DNA of 64,000 nt from Anaeromassilibacillus sp. An250. GTDB lineage: Bacteria > Bacillota > Clostridia > Oscillospirales > Acutalibacteraceae. Each line of letters begins with the position of its first letter. The stretch's first letter is position 1. Shown here in pieces: positions 17,075 through 25,921 of this stretch. Both the position numbers and the translations under genes were made by a program. The stretch spans positions 186,001 through 250,000 of the forward strand of contig NZ_NFJK01000004.1 of NCBI RefSeq assembly GCF_002159845.1, written 5' to 3'. Below the pieces are notes generated by a model. That model was given only the letters and a program-made list of their open reading frames with translations, was not told where the DNA came from and searched no databases.

Positions 17075-17803
17075 TTATACAAGTGCCAAAAGAGATTCCT
17101 CGAAATCATGTGCGCTCTGGCAAAGTTCGGTTACTTTGGACCAGTTCTCACAGACAGTAGGTACAAACTGCTCAAATATGCGGGTGCGCTTTTTCTGGCC
17201 TGGAATCCGAATGTTGTGATAATATTTCCCGTGTGCAATGATATGTTCCCACGGCTCTTCAATCGTCTCAATTCCATCGGTTTGATCATATGCTGCAACA
17301 ATCCAGGCCTCAGTACTGTCACATGGGATAACAATACAGGTATCATCTGTTTCTTTGAGCCATGTGGTAAGGAGGCCTTTGAGGTGGGACACATATCCTG
17401 CTACAGAAGCAGTATGCCCCGGGCACGGGAGAACGATGGGACAGACAGCTCGCCCTTCGGGGGTAATATCGCACTCTAAAGGATTCCATTCTCCCTTATG
17501 AACACATTGTGTCGTCTCGCACCAGCAATGAGAAGATTTTTCTTTCCGTGATACATCACCATCCATTTGGATAACTAAAAAATCCAGAGCCGGCTGGATG
17601 CCCTTCATCAATTCCTTACGGATAGATGCATTGTCATAACACCATTTCCAGACGCCTTTCCATCCGTTCCCGTATTTTCCGGTCAGGTCATTTTCTGGCT
17701 GGAGCATGACATATGTGTTTTTTGCCCCAGTGATCTGGTCAATAACACCTTTCAAAATAATATAATCGGTGGGACCTTCGCAAACAATTCCTATGTGTTT
17801 CAT
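17075..17803 (-). CDS. TOPRIM-like protein, partner of AAA ATPase (putative defence effector)
   Basis: A 242-residue protein. The TOPRIM glutamate motif is at the start (GIVCEGPTDYIILKGVI, Glu9) and the DxD motif is MDGDVSRKE (Asp81, Asp83), with a further acidic patch in DSTEAWIVAAYD. TOPRIM proteins of this kind in defence loci are metal-dependent nucleases, or RNA-cleaving in PARIS. The ATG at 17803 overlaps the ATPase stop by 4 bases (ATGA), so the two are made together. Several cysteines (CWCETTQC) are unusual. I cannot assign the exact family (DUF4435 or DUF4276-like). Confidence 0.75.
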   Translation of the reverse strand: MKHIGIVCEGPTDYIILKGVIDQITGAKNTYVMLQPENDLTGKYGNGWKGVWKWCYDNASIRKELMKGIQPALDFLVIQMDGDVSRKEKSSHCWCETTQCVHKGEWNPLECDITPEGRAVCPIVLPCPGHTASVAGYVSHLKGLLTTWLKETDDTCIVIPCDSTEAWIVAAYDQTDGIETIEEPWEHIIAHGKYYHNIRIPGQKKRTRIFEQFVPTVCENWSKVTELCQSAHDFEESLLALV

Positions 17804-18984
17804 ATCAGAGTAGGCACACCTCCCAACCGGCCATTGATCCAAAGCCGGGACAGCGGCTGGCCTTCATTGATCAGTTCCTGAGAAACTTTGATACGCTGGA
17901 TCTGGGCGTAGCCGTTGGAATCACGATCCACTGCAAACAAGCGAATATTGTCATTGTTCAAATCCAATCCATCCAAGACAAGCGGATTATGGGTAGTCAG
18001 AAAAACATGCTTGCCCTGTTGCAAAATTTGATTGCAGAAGACCTCCATCATTTTTTTTGCCAGGCGCGGATTTAATGCGTGATCAAAGCTGTCTACTGCA
18101 AAAATGGATGGACCTTGCGGGTGCATTGCCAGTGCAAGCATGAATAGTACATAAAGAGCGCCTTCGCTTGCATCGTAGCCGGTAAACTGAGCGGTGTCTT
18201 TCATGTAGCGGTCTGTGAACTCGATAATATCACGAGTAGTTGGAACATTGGCGTTGATATTGCTTTTCTTCGGGGCAGCCACTGTAATGTCAGCGGCCCA
18301 GTCAATCATATCGAGAATGTCGTCCATATAGAGATTTCCGAAAAACACTTCATCATCCTCGGAGTGGATCAATGCCTTAATAGCTTCTGCGAGGCGGCCG
18401 CCGTTCAACCCAATCGGGGTCGTTTGGGTCGTGTCAGGTGCAGTACCGCGCAATGTAATTGTGTTAGGCTGAAAAATACCATATGCCGAAAAATCCTCTG
18501 CAATTTTTCGGCTGGCATTCAAGTTGATCGCATCATCAATGAGAAAGAAACCAATATAATTGTTACTCTGCTGGGAAGAGGCGTTGCTGCGTCCCCATAA
18601 CCTTTCGCCATTCTGGAAAAATGCTTCAGAATGATATTTCCAGTACTCTGTATCCGTAGGGGTAGTTAAGTGAACATCATACTGGTACACATCCGAGCTG
18701 CTACCATCATCCCATTCCAAAGAAAGATCAACGGTAGACTTTAGCCGGTTGATGCTCTTGAAATTTGACTTATAGAGGGCAGGAACACTGAGACGAACTC
18801 CCTTGCGCTGGAGACTGGCAGCATCAACCCGATCAGTCATGGCCGCGCTTAACAAACCGATTCCTTCCAGAATGGTGGATTTACCAGAGCCGTTGGCTCC
18901 GATAAATACATTGACCTTTCCCGGCTCAAAAGATGCCTTATAAAGACATTTGAAGTTTCCAAAACTTATTTTCTTCAGATTCAT
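17800..18984 (-). CDS. AAA (AAA_15/21, OLD/PARIS-like) ATPase
   Basis: A 394-residue RecF/SMC-type ATPase. It opens NLKKISFGNFKCL with Walker A GANGSGKST at residues 29-37. The signature-like region is YDASEGALYVLFMLALAM, the Walker B region is IFAVDSFDHALNPRLAKK (near residue 297), and the switch is LTTHNPLVLDGL. In OLD and PARIS ATPases the Walker B aspartate is normally followed by Glu; here it is Ser, so hydrolysis may be slow or use another residue. It is first in a two-gene operon with a TOPRIM protein, the plan of PARIS (AriA-AriB) and other OLD-like anti-phage systems. The defence role is inference. Confidence 0.8.
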   Translation of the reverse strand: MNLKKISFGNFKCLYKASFEPGKVNVFIGANGSGKSTILEGIGLLSAAMTDRVDAASLQRKGVRLSVPALYKSNFKSINRLKSTVDLSLEWDDGSSSDVYQYDVHLTTPTDTEYWKYHSEAFFQNGERLWGRSNASSQQSNNYIGFFLIDDAINLNASRKIAEDFSAYGIFQPNTITLRGTAPDTTQTTPIGLNGGRLAEAIKALIHSEDDEVFFGNLYMDDILDMIDWAADITVAAPKKSNINANVPTTRDIIEFTDRYMKDTAQFTGYDASEGALYVLFMLALAMHPQGPSIFAVDSFDHALNPRLAKKMMEVFCNQILQQGKHVFLTTHNPLVLDGLDLNNDNIRLFAVDRDSNGYAQIQRIKVSQELINEGQPLSRLWINGRLGGVPTLI

Positions 18985-19114
18985 GTGATCGCCCCTTTCT
19001 AAATATCAGTATAGCACATTTTCAAAATTAAATACAGCATATTTTAAAAAAAGGCAATATCTAATTTGTAAAATGCGTTGTTATTAGGAGCAGGGCAATA
19101 ACGGCGTATCATGA

Positions 19115-19143
19115 TTGACAAACCATGTTTTCCATAGTATTAT
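19115..19143 (+). promoter_or_regulatory. Sigma-A promoter of the ABC-F leader
   Basis: TTGACA (19115-19120), a 17-base spacer and TATTAT (19138-19143). Transcription should start near 19150, giving a leader of about 355 bases before the ABC-F start. Confidence 0.75.
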
Positions 19144-19182
19144 TAAAAATAGGGGTTATACCTCTCAAAAGGAGATAGAGCC

Positions 19183-19278
19183 ATGAATATGAATTTTCAT
19201 TTAACCGATCAGCGTAAAAAGAGAATCGACTCTGTACAATCCATACCGATGAAACATTGTGCAGAGTATAGCGTATAA
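19183..19278 (+). CDS. 31-residue leader peptide of the ABC-F gene
   Basis: ATG 19183 has AAAAGGAGATAGAG upstream, a strong ribosome site. The product starts MNMNFHLTDQRKKR and ends MKHCAEYSV. It lies 33 bases behind the promoter start and overlaps the first two pairing segments of the attenuator. Ribosome stalling on it by an antibiotic would change RNA folding, as described for ABC-F and erm resistance genes. Confidence 0.65.
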   Translation: MNMNFHLTDQRKKRIDSVQSIPMKHCAEYSV

Positions 19279-19408
19279 ACGACGCATTTAGATTTCATCG
19301 GGAAGCCATCAAAGGGGATTTTATACCCATTTTTAGAAAGTGGCTTCCCATGCAGTTATAATGTGTATGAGGCTATGGACAATGTTTTGTCCATAGCCTT
19401 TTGTTTTT
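19230..19408 (+). promoter_or_regulatory. Transcription attenuator with alternative RNA pairings
   Basis: Segment 1 CTCTGTACAAT (19230-19240) can pair with ATTGTGCAGAG (19256-19266). CCGATGAAA (19246-19254) can instead pair with TTTCATCGG (19293-19301). GGGAAGCCA (19300-19308) pairs with TGGCTTCCC (19341-19349). A terminator follows: GGCTATGGAC (19371-19380) with 19389-19398, then TTTTGTTTTT. Segments 1 and 2 lie inside the leader peptide frame, so ribosome position could decide between the folds. Confidence 0.7.
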
Positions 19409-19505
19409 GAGCTACTATGCCAGAGGCAGAAGGCAGATACACTTATGTATCTTTGCTTTCTGCCGTTTTCTTTTGTCCAGAATATACAGGAAAGGATTGA
19501 TAAAC

Positions 19506-21038
19506 ATGAGCTTATTAGAAATTGACGGACTGACACACTCTTTTGGAGAGAATGTGCTATACAAAAATGCAGGCTTTACACTCAACAAGGGGGAACATAT
19601 TGGTATTGTCGGACAGAACGGAACCGGCAAAAGCACTTTAATCAAAATCTGTACGGAGCAGATCATTCCAGACAGCGGGCGTATCGTCTGGCAACCAAAT
19701 ACTACGGTTGGTTATTTAGACCAATATGCGGAAATTGACCATTCCCTAACGATGAAGGAATTCCTTAAATCTGCTTTCTCAAAGCTATTTGATATGGAAG
19801 CACAGGCAATGGAGCTCTATGAAAAAGCTGCTGACGGCGATATGAAAAGCCTTGAACTGGCCGCCCATTATCAGGAGCAGCTTGAAGCCCACGATTTTTA
19901 CTCGATAGATACAGCCATTGAGCGTGTCGCCAATGGGTTAGGACTTCTGGCTATTGGCCTTGACCGTTCGATTGCAGAAATGAGTGGCGGACAACGAGCC
20001 AAAGTAATTTTAGCGAAGTTGCTGCTGGAAAAACCGGATGTTTTGTTGCTGGATGAGCCGACCAATTTCCTTGATAAAGACCATGTGACATGGCTGGCAG
20101 AATATTTATCTGCTTTGGAAAATGCTTTTTTAGTAGTTTCCCATGATTATGGCTTTCTGGACAAGATAGCGAACCGCATTTGTGATATTGATAACGATAC
20201 TATCACGAAATACTATGGCACATATTCCGAATTTTTGCGAAAGAAAACTTTGCTGCGGGAAGATTATGTAAGACAATATGCGGCCCAGCAAAAGGAAATT
20301 AAAAAGACGGAGGAATTTATACGGAAGAACATAGCGGGAAGAAAAGCAAAGATGGCGAGAGGACGACAAAAGCAGCTTGACCGGATGGAAAAGATGGAGG
20401 CCTTAGACCAAAAGGAAATTATTCCGTACTTCCATTTTCCCGTACTTCCATTAACCAATACAGAACACTTGTTGGTGAAACATCTGGCAGTTGGCTACCA
20501 TTACCCCGTTTTATCAAACGTTGAATTTAGCATTAAGGGAGGACAAAAAGTTGTTATTACTGGATTTAATGGGATTGGAAAATCGACACTGTTAAAAACC
20601 CTGATTGGGGAAATTCCATCTATGCAGGGCCATTTCAAATTTTCCGATCAGGTTACTATCGGATATTTTGAACAGGATTTAGAGTGGCAAGAACCTGAAT
20701 TGACGCCCATTCAAATTGTTGCCAATGCTTATCCCAATATGGTGACAAAAGATGTCCGCAAACATTTGGCGCGATGTGGGATTTCCAGTAAACACGCTAT
20801 GCAGGCCATAGGAACATTAAGCGGTGGAGAGCAGGCAAAGGTAAAAATGTGTCTGCTTACTCTGACTCCCTGCAATTTCTTAATTATGGATGAACCTACA
20901 AACCATTTAGATGTACAGGCAAAAGAGGCTTTGAAAACAGCCCTTTCAACTTTTGAGGGAACGGTACTGCTCGTATCGCATGAAGAAGCCTTTTACCGAA
21001 ATTGGACACAACGAGTTATTAACATTGAGAAAAAATAG
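19506..21038 (+). CDS. ABC-F ribosome-associated ATPase, probable antibiotic resistance
   Basis: A 510-residue protein with two ABC domains and no membrane segments. Domain 1 has GQNGTGKST, MSGGQRAKVILA and LLLDEPTNFLD; domain 2 has GFNGIGKST, LSGGEQAKVKM and LIMDEPTNHLD. The linker between them is highly basic (GRKAKMARGRQKQLDRMEKM). ABC-F proteins bind the ribosomal E site and displace drugs such as lincosamides, pleuromutilins or macrolides, or assist translation. The leader-peptide attenuator upstream argues for the resistance type. The ATG at 19506 has AGGAAAGGA upstream. The drug cannot be named from the sequence. It is AT-rich, unlike the ICE genes beside it. Confidence 0.85.
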   Translation: MSLLEIDGLTHSFGENVLYKNAGFTLNKGEHIGIVGQNGTGKSTLIKICTEQIIPDSGRIVWQPNTTVGYLDQYAEIDHSLTMKEFLKSAFSKLFDMEAQAMELYEKAADGDMKSLELAAHYQEQLEAHDFYSIDTAIERVANGLGLLAIGLDRSIAEMSGGQRAKVILAKLLLEKPDVLLLDEPTNFLDKDHVTWLAEYLSALENAFLVVSHDYGFLDKIANRICDIDNDTITKYYGTYSEFLRKKTLLREDYVRQYAAQQKEIKKTEEFIRKNIAGRKAKMARGRQKQLDRMEKMEALDQKEIIPYFHFPVLPLTNTEHLLVKHLAVGYHYPVLSNVEFSIKGGQKVVITGFNGIGKSTLLKTLIGEIPSMQGHFKFSDQVTIGYFEQDLEWQEPELTPIQIVANAYPNMVTKDVRKHLARCGISSKHAMQAIGTLSGGEQAKVKMCLLTLTPCNFLIMDEPTNHLDVQAKEALKTALSTFEGTVLLVSHEEAFYRNWTQRVINIEKK

Positions 21039-21069
21039 AGTTTTGTAACAGTGCATAGTAATAAAAATA

Positions 21070-21112
21070 GCCACTTGGAAAGTGCGCATTCGGCACTTCC
21101 CAAGCGGCTTTT
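21070..21112. terminator. Convergent terminator between ABC-F gene and ICE operon
   Basis: GCCACTTGG and AAGTGC (21070-21085) pair with GCACTTCCCAAGCGGC (21092-21107), followed by TTTT. The ABC-F gene (plus) and the S1-like gene (minus, ending at 21118) meet here. Confidence 0.65.
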
Positions 21113-21117
21113 GTGCA

Positions 21118-22677
21118 TTACAAATTCTGCCGGATGATCCGCGTGATGATGCCCACGGCCACGCCCCGCTCCATATCCAGGCGGGTGACGGCAAAGGACA
21201 CATCATCCTTCTTGCCGGGCATCCTGTAGTCATAGCAGGAGTGGGCTACCGCATTGACGCCATTGGCGAGCCGGACATAGACCACACCTTTATGAACATC
21301 GGTGACCTTTCCGGCGTATTTGCCCTGGATGCGGCACTTCTGCAGGTTGTCCCGGTCAGTGTTTTCCGAAGTGCTCTTGATGTCGGCCCGGATGCCCAGG
21401 TCCTCCAGGCTGTTGCGCCGTACACTGAGGATACGGATCAGCACTTCATCGCCCACAGCAAACCGCTCATGGGCGTCGCCGATCCAGTCCCAGGCAAGGT
21501 CGCGGGCCAGAATGGAGCATTCCACGCCGAACACCTCCACACGGACGACCTTTTCCGCCACAGCGATGACCCTGGCCTGGACAATGCGGCCCTCGTAGAC
21601 GCGGTACATCCCATCCGGGTCCAAATCGAAATAGAAGGTCTGGCGCTTGCGCATCATGGCCTCCCGGCGGCTGGCTACCACGCTGCGGGTCTTGGAGTCA
21701 ATGCCCCGCACCACAAAGTCAATGTCGGCGCCCAGCATATTCCCCAGGATCTTGTTCTGGCGCAGCATCAGGTCAGTGTATTCCTGGCCGGAGGGGCTGC
21801 GGCCCAGGTTGATCATCATTTCCTTCAGGGGGATGATGATTCTGAATCCCTTGTAGTCCACCACAGCCACCGTTTTGCGGTTGTCCAGCTGCTCAATGCC
21901 GCCCAGCTTGCCGGTGAGGATGCGGCGGGTGCGGTAGGCGTTGTGGATCTCATGCCAGATGATGTCCTCACGGTCTTCCTGTGTCTCCACATCTTCCCGG
22001 CTGCGGATGGTAAGGATCGAAGGCTCTCTGCGGCGGGGAGCGGCGGTGCGCCTGGGAGTAGAAGCGGGAGTAGGGGCTGCCTCTGCCGGCGGTTCGGCCA
22101 GAGCGGCAGGAGTTTCTGCCGCAGCCGCTTCGCTATCATCAGACGGCGCATCTTCCTCAACGGGAGCCATCGGCTCAGGAGGCTCTGCTTCTGCGGGAAC
22201 TCCTTCCGCCGGCTCCATACTTTCGGCCGGCGCGGTCTTTTTCCTGCGGGTGGCCCGCTTGGGCTTGGGCGGTTCCGGTTCCTCAGCCGCTTCAGAAACA
22301 GGCTCACCGGGGACATCGGCCGCACTATCATCAGCGGGAACAGCAGAGGTATCTTCGCCATCATCACTGTCAGGGCCCTCTGCCAGAACAGCGGTGTCGT
22401 CCTCGCCGGGGAGGGCGTCTGCCGCCGCAGTATCGGCAGCTGCCGTACTAAACACCTCGCTTTCGGTAAGTTCCGGGAGGGTACCGCCATCCGCCATGGG
22501 GGCAGCATCTTCATCAGTCTGGTCCATAGAGGCCAGCAGCTCATTCAAATCGCCGCCATCAGAAGGCGCCGCCATATCAGCCTGCGCTTCATCAGGGGGC
22601 GGAGTGTTCTCCACGGGAACCGTGGTCTCAGGAGCGGAATTTTCCTGCTCCAGCAATTCCTTTTTCTTGGTTGCCAT
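21118..22677 (-). CDS. ICE protein with acidic/Pro-rich N-terminus and S1-like RNA-binding domain
   Basis: A 519-residue protein. Residues 1-215 are low-complexity, rich in Ala, Glu, Pro and Asp with a short basic patch (KRATRRKKTAP). From about 225 on it is folded, with two regions resembling S1/OB repeats (DPDGMYRVYEGRIVQARVI and then KCRIQGKYAGKVTDVHKGV, ending VRLANGVNAVAH). Such proteins sit next to the coupling protein in Clostridia CTn elements; the role is unknown, nucleic-acid binding being a guess from the fold. It starts at ATG 22677 with ATAGGAGG and is the last gene of the main transfer operon. Confidence 0.7.
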   Translation of the reverse strand: MATKKKELLEQENSAPETTVPVENTPPPDEAQADMAAPSDGGDLNELLASMDQTDEDAAPMADGGTLPELTESEVFSTAAADTAAADALPGEDDTAVLAEGPDSDDGEDTSAVPADDSAADVPGEPVSEAAEEPEPPKPKRATRRKKTAPAESMEPAEGVPAEAEPPEPMAPVEEDAPSDDSEAAAAETPAALAEPPAEAAPTPASTPRRTAAPRRREPSILTIRSREDVETQEDREDIIWHEIHNAYRTRRILTGKLGGIEQLDNRKTVAVVDYKGFRIIIPLKEMMINLGRSPSGQEYTDLMLRQNKILGNMLGADIDFVVRGIDSKTRSVVASRREAMMRKRQTFYFDLDPDGMYRVYEGRIVQARVIAVAEKVVRVEVFGVECSILARDLAWDWIGDAHERFAVGDEVLIRILSVRRNSLEDLGIRADIKSTSENTDRDNLQKCRIQGKYAGKVTDVHKGVVYVRLANGVNAVAHSCYDYRMPGKKDDVSFAVTRLDMERGVAVGIITRIIRQNL

Positions 22678-22703
22678 AAGTAAAAACCTCCTATGATGTG
22701 AAT

Positions 22704-24653
22704 TTAAGAAAGGATCGAGTCCTTATCTGTGGTGATGATCCCGTCCGGGGCCTCAGCGGAAGGGGCCGGAGCTGCCTGCTTGGCGCCGGCGGGTGTGCCG
22801 GCTGCCTTGGGCTTTCTCTTTACCGGCTTTTTGGGGGCGGTCCCCTGCGGCTTGGGGGGCGGGGACGGTGCGGCGGCAGGCTTCGGCTGCGCCTGTTCCT
22901 CCAATTTTCGCCATTCAGGAATGTGCGCCGAGGCTTTGCAGTCGCGGAGCTTGGAGGATTCCGGGTGCTTGGAGTAGTCCATCTTCTCTACCTTCAGGGC
23001 TTTTTGGCCGCGGATAATGACCAGCGCCTGCGTAATCGGCAGACGAAGCACTTCATCCGGGGTGAGGACGGGTCGTTTGCCGACGCCGGAGGTCTCCCGG
23101 TATTCCGGCGTATAATTGGAGATGCGCCAGGTACCCAGCTGCTTGGATTTACTGGACACTGACACAGAGGCCAGACCAGTGCGCTCGGAGATGAATTCCG
23201 CCGTCAGGCTGTCTGTGCAGCCCAAAAACAGCTGCGCGTCGCAATTTCCAAGTATTTCCTGCCAGAGATTGAGCGGGTATCTGTTTTGGAGACCCGCAAG
23301 GTTCTGGAAGACACAGCTCATGGATATGTTTCTGGATCGAATCACACTGAGACGGCGGGAGAGGTCCGGAATGGTCCCGCAGGCAGTGAGCTCTTCCCCC
23401 AAGATATGGACGGGAACCGGCAGTTTGCCGCCCTCACAGTTCTTGTCTGCATATCGCACCAACTTGATAAAGCAGAAGGACAGGAACAGGCTTGCCAGAA
23501 AATCAAAGGTGCTGTCCTGGTCGCTGGTAACGAGGAAGTAGGCGCACCGCTCCTGGCCGGGCAGTTCCAGGTCGATCTCATCCCGGGTGGTGATCTTCTT
23601 GATGAGCTCCGACTGGAACACCTGCAGCCGGGAGCCAAGGCCGATGATGACGCCGCTGCGCACCGTGTCGCTGGCCTGCTTGAACAGGCTGTAGGGCGCT
23701 TTGGCCGGATGGGTGGGCGGCAGAACATCAAACAGGCTATCCAAGTCGGATTCCCCGTTCAGCGTCAGCAGCCGGTACACCTCGCCGATATTCCTGTTTT
23801 CTTTGGCATAGCTCTGGTCCACATAGAGGACGAGGGCTTTCAGCAGGTTCATCTCACAGGAGTCCCAGAAGTGGTCGCCCTTGCCGGTGCTGTTGGTGTT
23901 CTTGATAATGACATCCACAAAAAGCTGCGCCATCAGTTCCTGCCCTTCCACTTCGGAAAGGCAGTTCCAGCTGTCTGAGTTTTCCGGCAGCACCAAGTTG
24001 AAAACCTTGACGCAATAGCCCTGATCCCGCAGGTATTCGCTGGATTTTTCATAGAGTTCGCTTTTCGGATCTGAAATGATCAGCGATTCCCCACGGATTA
24101 CCGCCTGAAGGATGCGGTTCATACAGAACGACCGGGTCTTCATGCTTCCGCTGGAGCCGTACACGGCCAGGTTGCCGTTGATACGGGGATTCTCGGGAAT
24201 ACAGACGGCTTTCCCGTCCAGCATCCCCAGTACAATACCTTTGTGCTTGCGCAGGTCCGGCACCAGATCCAGTACACCCTTCATTTCCTTGCGGCCCATC
24301 CAGCCGGAGGTGCCGTAGGTGCCCTTGGCCGAATAGACAAAGTTCCGGTCCGTGTCATACTCGCCGGTATCACTGTAGCCCATCCGCATGACCATGAGCA
24401 GCAGGATCGCCAGCAGGCCAATGCAGATCAGCACCCCGTACACCCCATAGGGCGGATGGAGAACAGAGGTCAGGCAGGTAAAAAAATCGGGCGACGCTGC
24501 CGCCGGAGATGTGCCGTCTCCGGGGATGCCGCCGCCATGTTTCCATGCCGCGTAGTTGCCCAATATCTGCCCCAGAAAGCCGCCTGCATAGAGAATCGCA
24601 AGGATGGCGAACGGCGCAGCGATCAGGCCTGCAATGAGTTTCTTCTTATCTAT
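22704..24653 (-). CDS. VirD4/TraG-type conjugative coupling protein
   Basis: A coupling ATPase of about 649 residues (CD1115-like family). Two N-terminal membrane helices precede the ATPase domain. The P-loop is YGSSGSMKTRSF, Walker B is in SLIISDPKSELYEKS, and the all-alpha domain contains DHFWDSCEMNLLKAL. The C-terminus is Lys/Pro-rich. It brings the relaxase-DNA complex to the transfer channel. The start is odd: protein-like sequence (DKKKLIAGLIAAPFAILAI) extends 30 codons above the first TTG (24563) to an ATA at 24653 behind GGGGAGG, and this extension holds the first membrane helix. The expected ATG is ATA, overlapping the preceding stop as ATAG. Either a rare ATA start is used or the gene has lost its start. 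Confidence 0.85.
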   Translation of the reverse strand: MDKKKLIAGLIAAPFAILAILYAGGFLGQILGNYAAWKHGGGIPGDGTSPAAASPDFFTCLTSVLHPPYGVYGVLICIGLLAILLLMVMRMGYSDTGEYDTDRNFVYSAKGTYGTSGWMGRKEMKGVLDLVPDLRKHKGIVLGMLDGKAVCIPENPRINGNLAVYGSSGSMKTRSFCMNRILQAVIRGESLIISDPKSELYEKSSEYLRDQGYCVKVFNLVLPENSDSWNCLSEVEGQELMAQLFVDVIIKNTNSTGKGDHFWDSCEMNLLKALVLYVDQSYAKENRNIGEVYRLLTLNGESDLDSLFDVLPPTHPAKAPYSLFKQASDTVRSGVIIGLGSRLQVFQSELIKKITTRDEIDLELPGQERCAYFLVTSDQDSTFDFLASLFLSFCFIKLVRYADKNCEGGKLPVPVHILGEELTACGTIPDLSRRLSVIRSRNISMSCVFQNLAGLQNRYPLNLWQEILGNCDAQLFLGCTDSLTAEFISERTGLASVSVSSKSKQLGTWRISNYTPEYRETSGVGKRPVLTPDEVLRLPITQALVIIRGQKALKVEKMDYSKHPESSKLRDCKASAHIPEWRKLEEQAQPKPAAAPSPPPKPQGTAPKKPVKRKPKAAGTPAGAKQAAPAPSAEAPDGIITTDKDSILS

Positions 24654-25648
24654 GGGAACAACCTCCCCTCGAATTTTGTGAAATCAATGGTTTGAAAGCG
24701 AACCCGGCCGCCGCAGTAGCGGCGCAGCACATCTGCCTGGAAGTCAAAGCAGATCAGCGTGCCGGGACGCTCCATCAGGTCGAGAGAGGTGTTAAAGCGT
24801 GTGATCCGGGGCAAATCGCAGAAGTAGCCGAACAGCACCGGCGTGCCGTCCCGCTCCGCAGCATCCTGCTCTATGGCCCTTCCGGCATTTCCGGTAATCA
24901 AGCCCTGGGACAGAATGCGGTTAAGCTCTGCGGTTTTCAAGGGGTCACACAGTAAAGCAAGGATCACCTCCCCCTGGTGGTTATTTGTGAGAAAATAAAA
25001 ATGGTCGTAGCTGCCGTCCAGCATGAAATAGTCGTGCTTGGCCCCGCCGGTACTGGTGAGCATCTGGTAGGCCAGTTCCATGCTGTCGCCCAGCACCAGC
25101 CCATGCACATCTTCGGCGCGGTACTGCCCGGCCAGACGCTGCTGGCACAGGACACTCCACATCAGCGCCTTTACCCGCATCTCAGACTTGCAGCGCCATT
25201 TCATCAGGGCTGCGCTGCTGTTGTAGGTGACAAAAATGCCGGTGGGCGCCAGAAGCACCCCTGCGAACCGGGAGCTTCGCACCTGCGTGGTGTCGATCCC
25301 CATTTCCTTGACTTCACGGGAACTGTAAAAGGCGGGATACTCGATGGCTTCGCCACAATAGCCCTGCGGCGAAAAGACCTTCGGCTTTTCATCCTGAAAA
25401 AGCCCAATCCCCGCATTGTCCATCGTGACATAGGTTTCCGCGAGGCGGTGGAGCCGGAGCCGCCGGTTCACCTCGCTCTTGAGGCGGTTGGTGTCGGTGT
25501 CGCCGGTCAGGTAGGAAGAGAAACGCTCCGGCCAGCCGTCCAGCAGGGCGGCCTTGGCTTTTGCCCCCAGCCGATAGCCACGGAGCCTGTCACGGTAGTA
25601 GGTCCGTAGCAGCCCGCTCTTTTTGAGCGAGGTCACGACCGCCTCCAA
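24650..25648 (-). CDS. Conserved ICE protein of unknown function with disturbed N-terminus
   Basis: 332 codons are open from TTG 25648, but protein-like sequence continues upstream in the same frame for about 42 codons (LSLTAISGEFPTSQLNRLPA), with no ATG, GTG or TTG. A ribosome site AAAGGAGGTGATCCC followed by TTG lies at about 25773 in another frame. Adding one A to the run of four A near 25763 would join the two. The N-terminal part resembles a winged helix; the rest has no motif I know. It lies between a DUF6100-like gene and the coupling protein, whose start overlaps its stop. It is either frameshifted or starts in an unusual way. Confidence 0.65.
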   Translation of the reverse strand: MEAVVTSLKKSGLLRTYYRDRLRGYRLGAKAKAALLDGWPERFSSYLTGDTDTNRLKSEVNRRLRLHRLAETYVTMDNAGIGLFQDEKPKVFSPQGYCGEAIEYPAFYSSREVKEMGIDTTQVRSSRFAGVLLAPTGIFVTYNSSAALMKWRCKSEMRVKALMWSVLCQQRLAGQYRAEDVHGLVLGDSMELAYQMLTSTGGAKHDYFMLDGSYDHFYFLTNNHQGEVILALLCDPLKTAELNRILSQGLITGNAGRAIEQDAAERDGTPVLFGYFCDLPRITRFNTSLDLMERPGTLICFDFQADVLRRYCGGRVRFQTIDFTKFEGRLFP

Positions 25649-25921
25649 ATAGTAGAGGCTGGCCGGGAGACGGTTCAGCTGGCTGGTTGGGAACTCTCCA
25701 GAGATGGCGGTCAGCGATAAAAGCCGGAACGGGAGCGTATCCGGCTGTGGAAAAGTGCGGCTGCTTTTCCCAAGGGATCACCTCCTTTGTCGGTGCTGGA
25801 TTTTTACCGTAATGACTGAGAACTTCGGTAAAATAAAGCTTCTCCCAAGTGGCCGCAAGCCCGAAAATCCGGGGCTTTCGGCGGCTTCGCGGGATGTCGG
25901 GCCGCAAGGGGCCCAAAATGC

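Noticed and set aside
17075-18984. Naming the ATPase-TOPRIM pair as PARIS (AriA-AriB)
   Set aside because: The order and overlap fit, but the TOPRIM protein cannot be assigned to DUF4435 by eye and the Walker B residue differs, so I leave it as OLD/PARIS-like.
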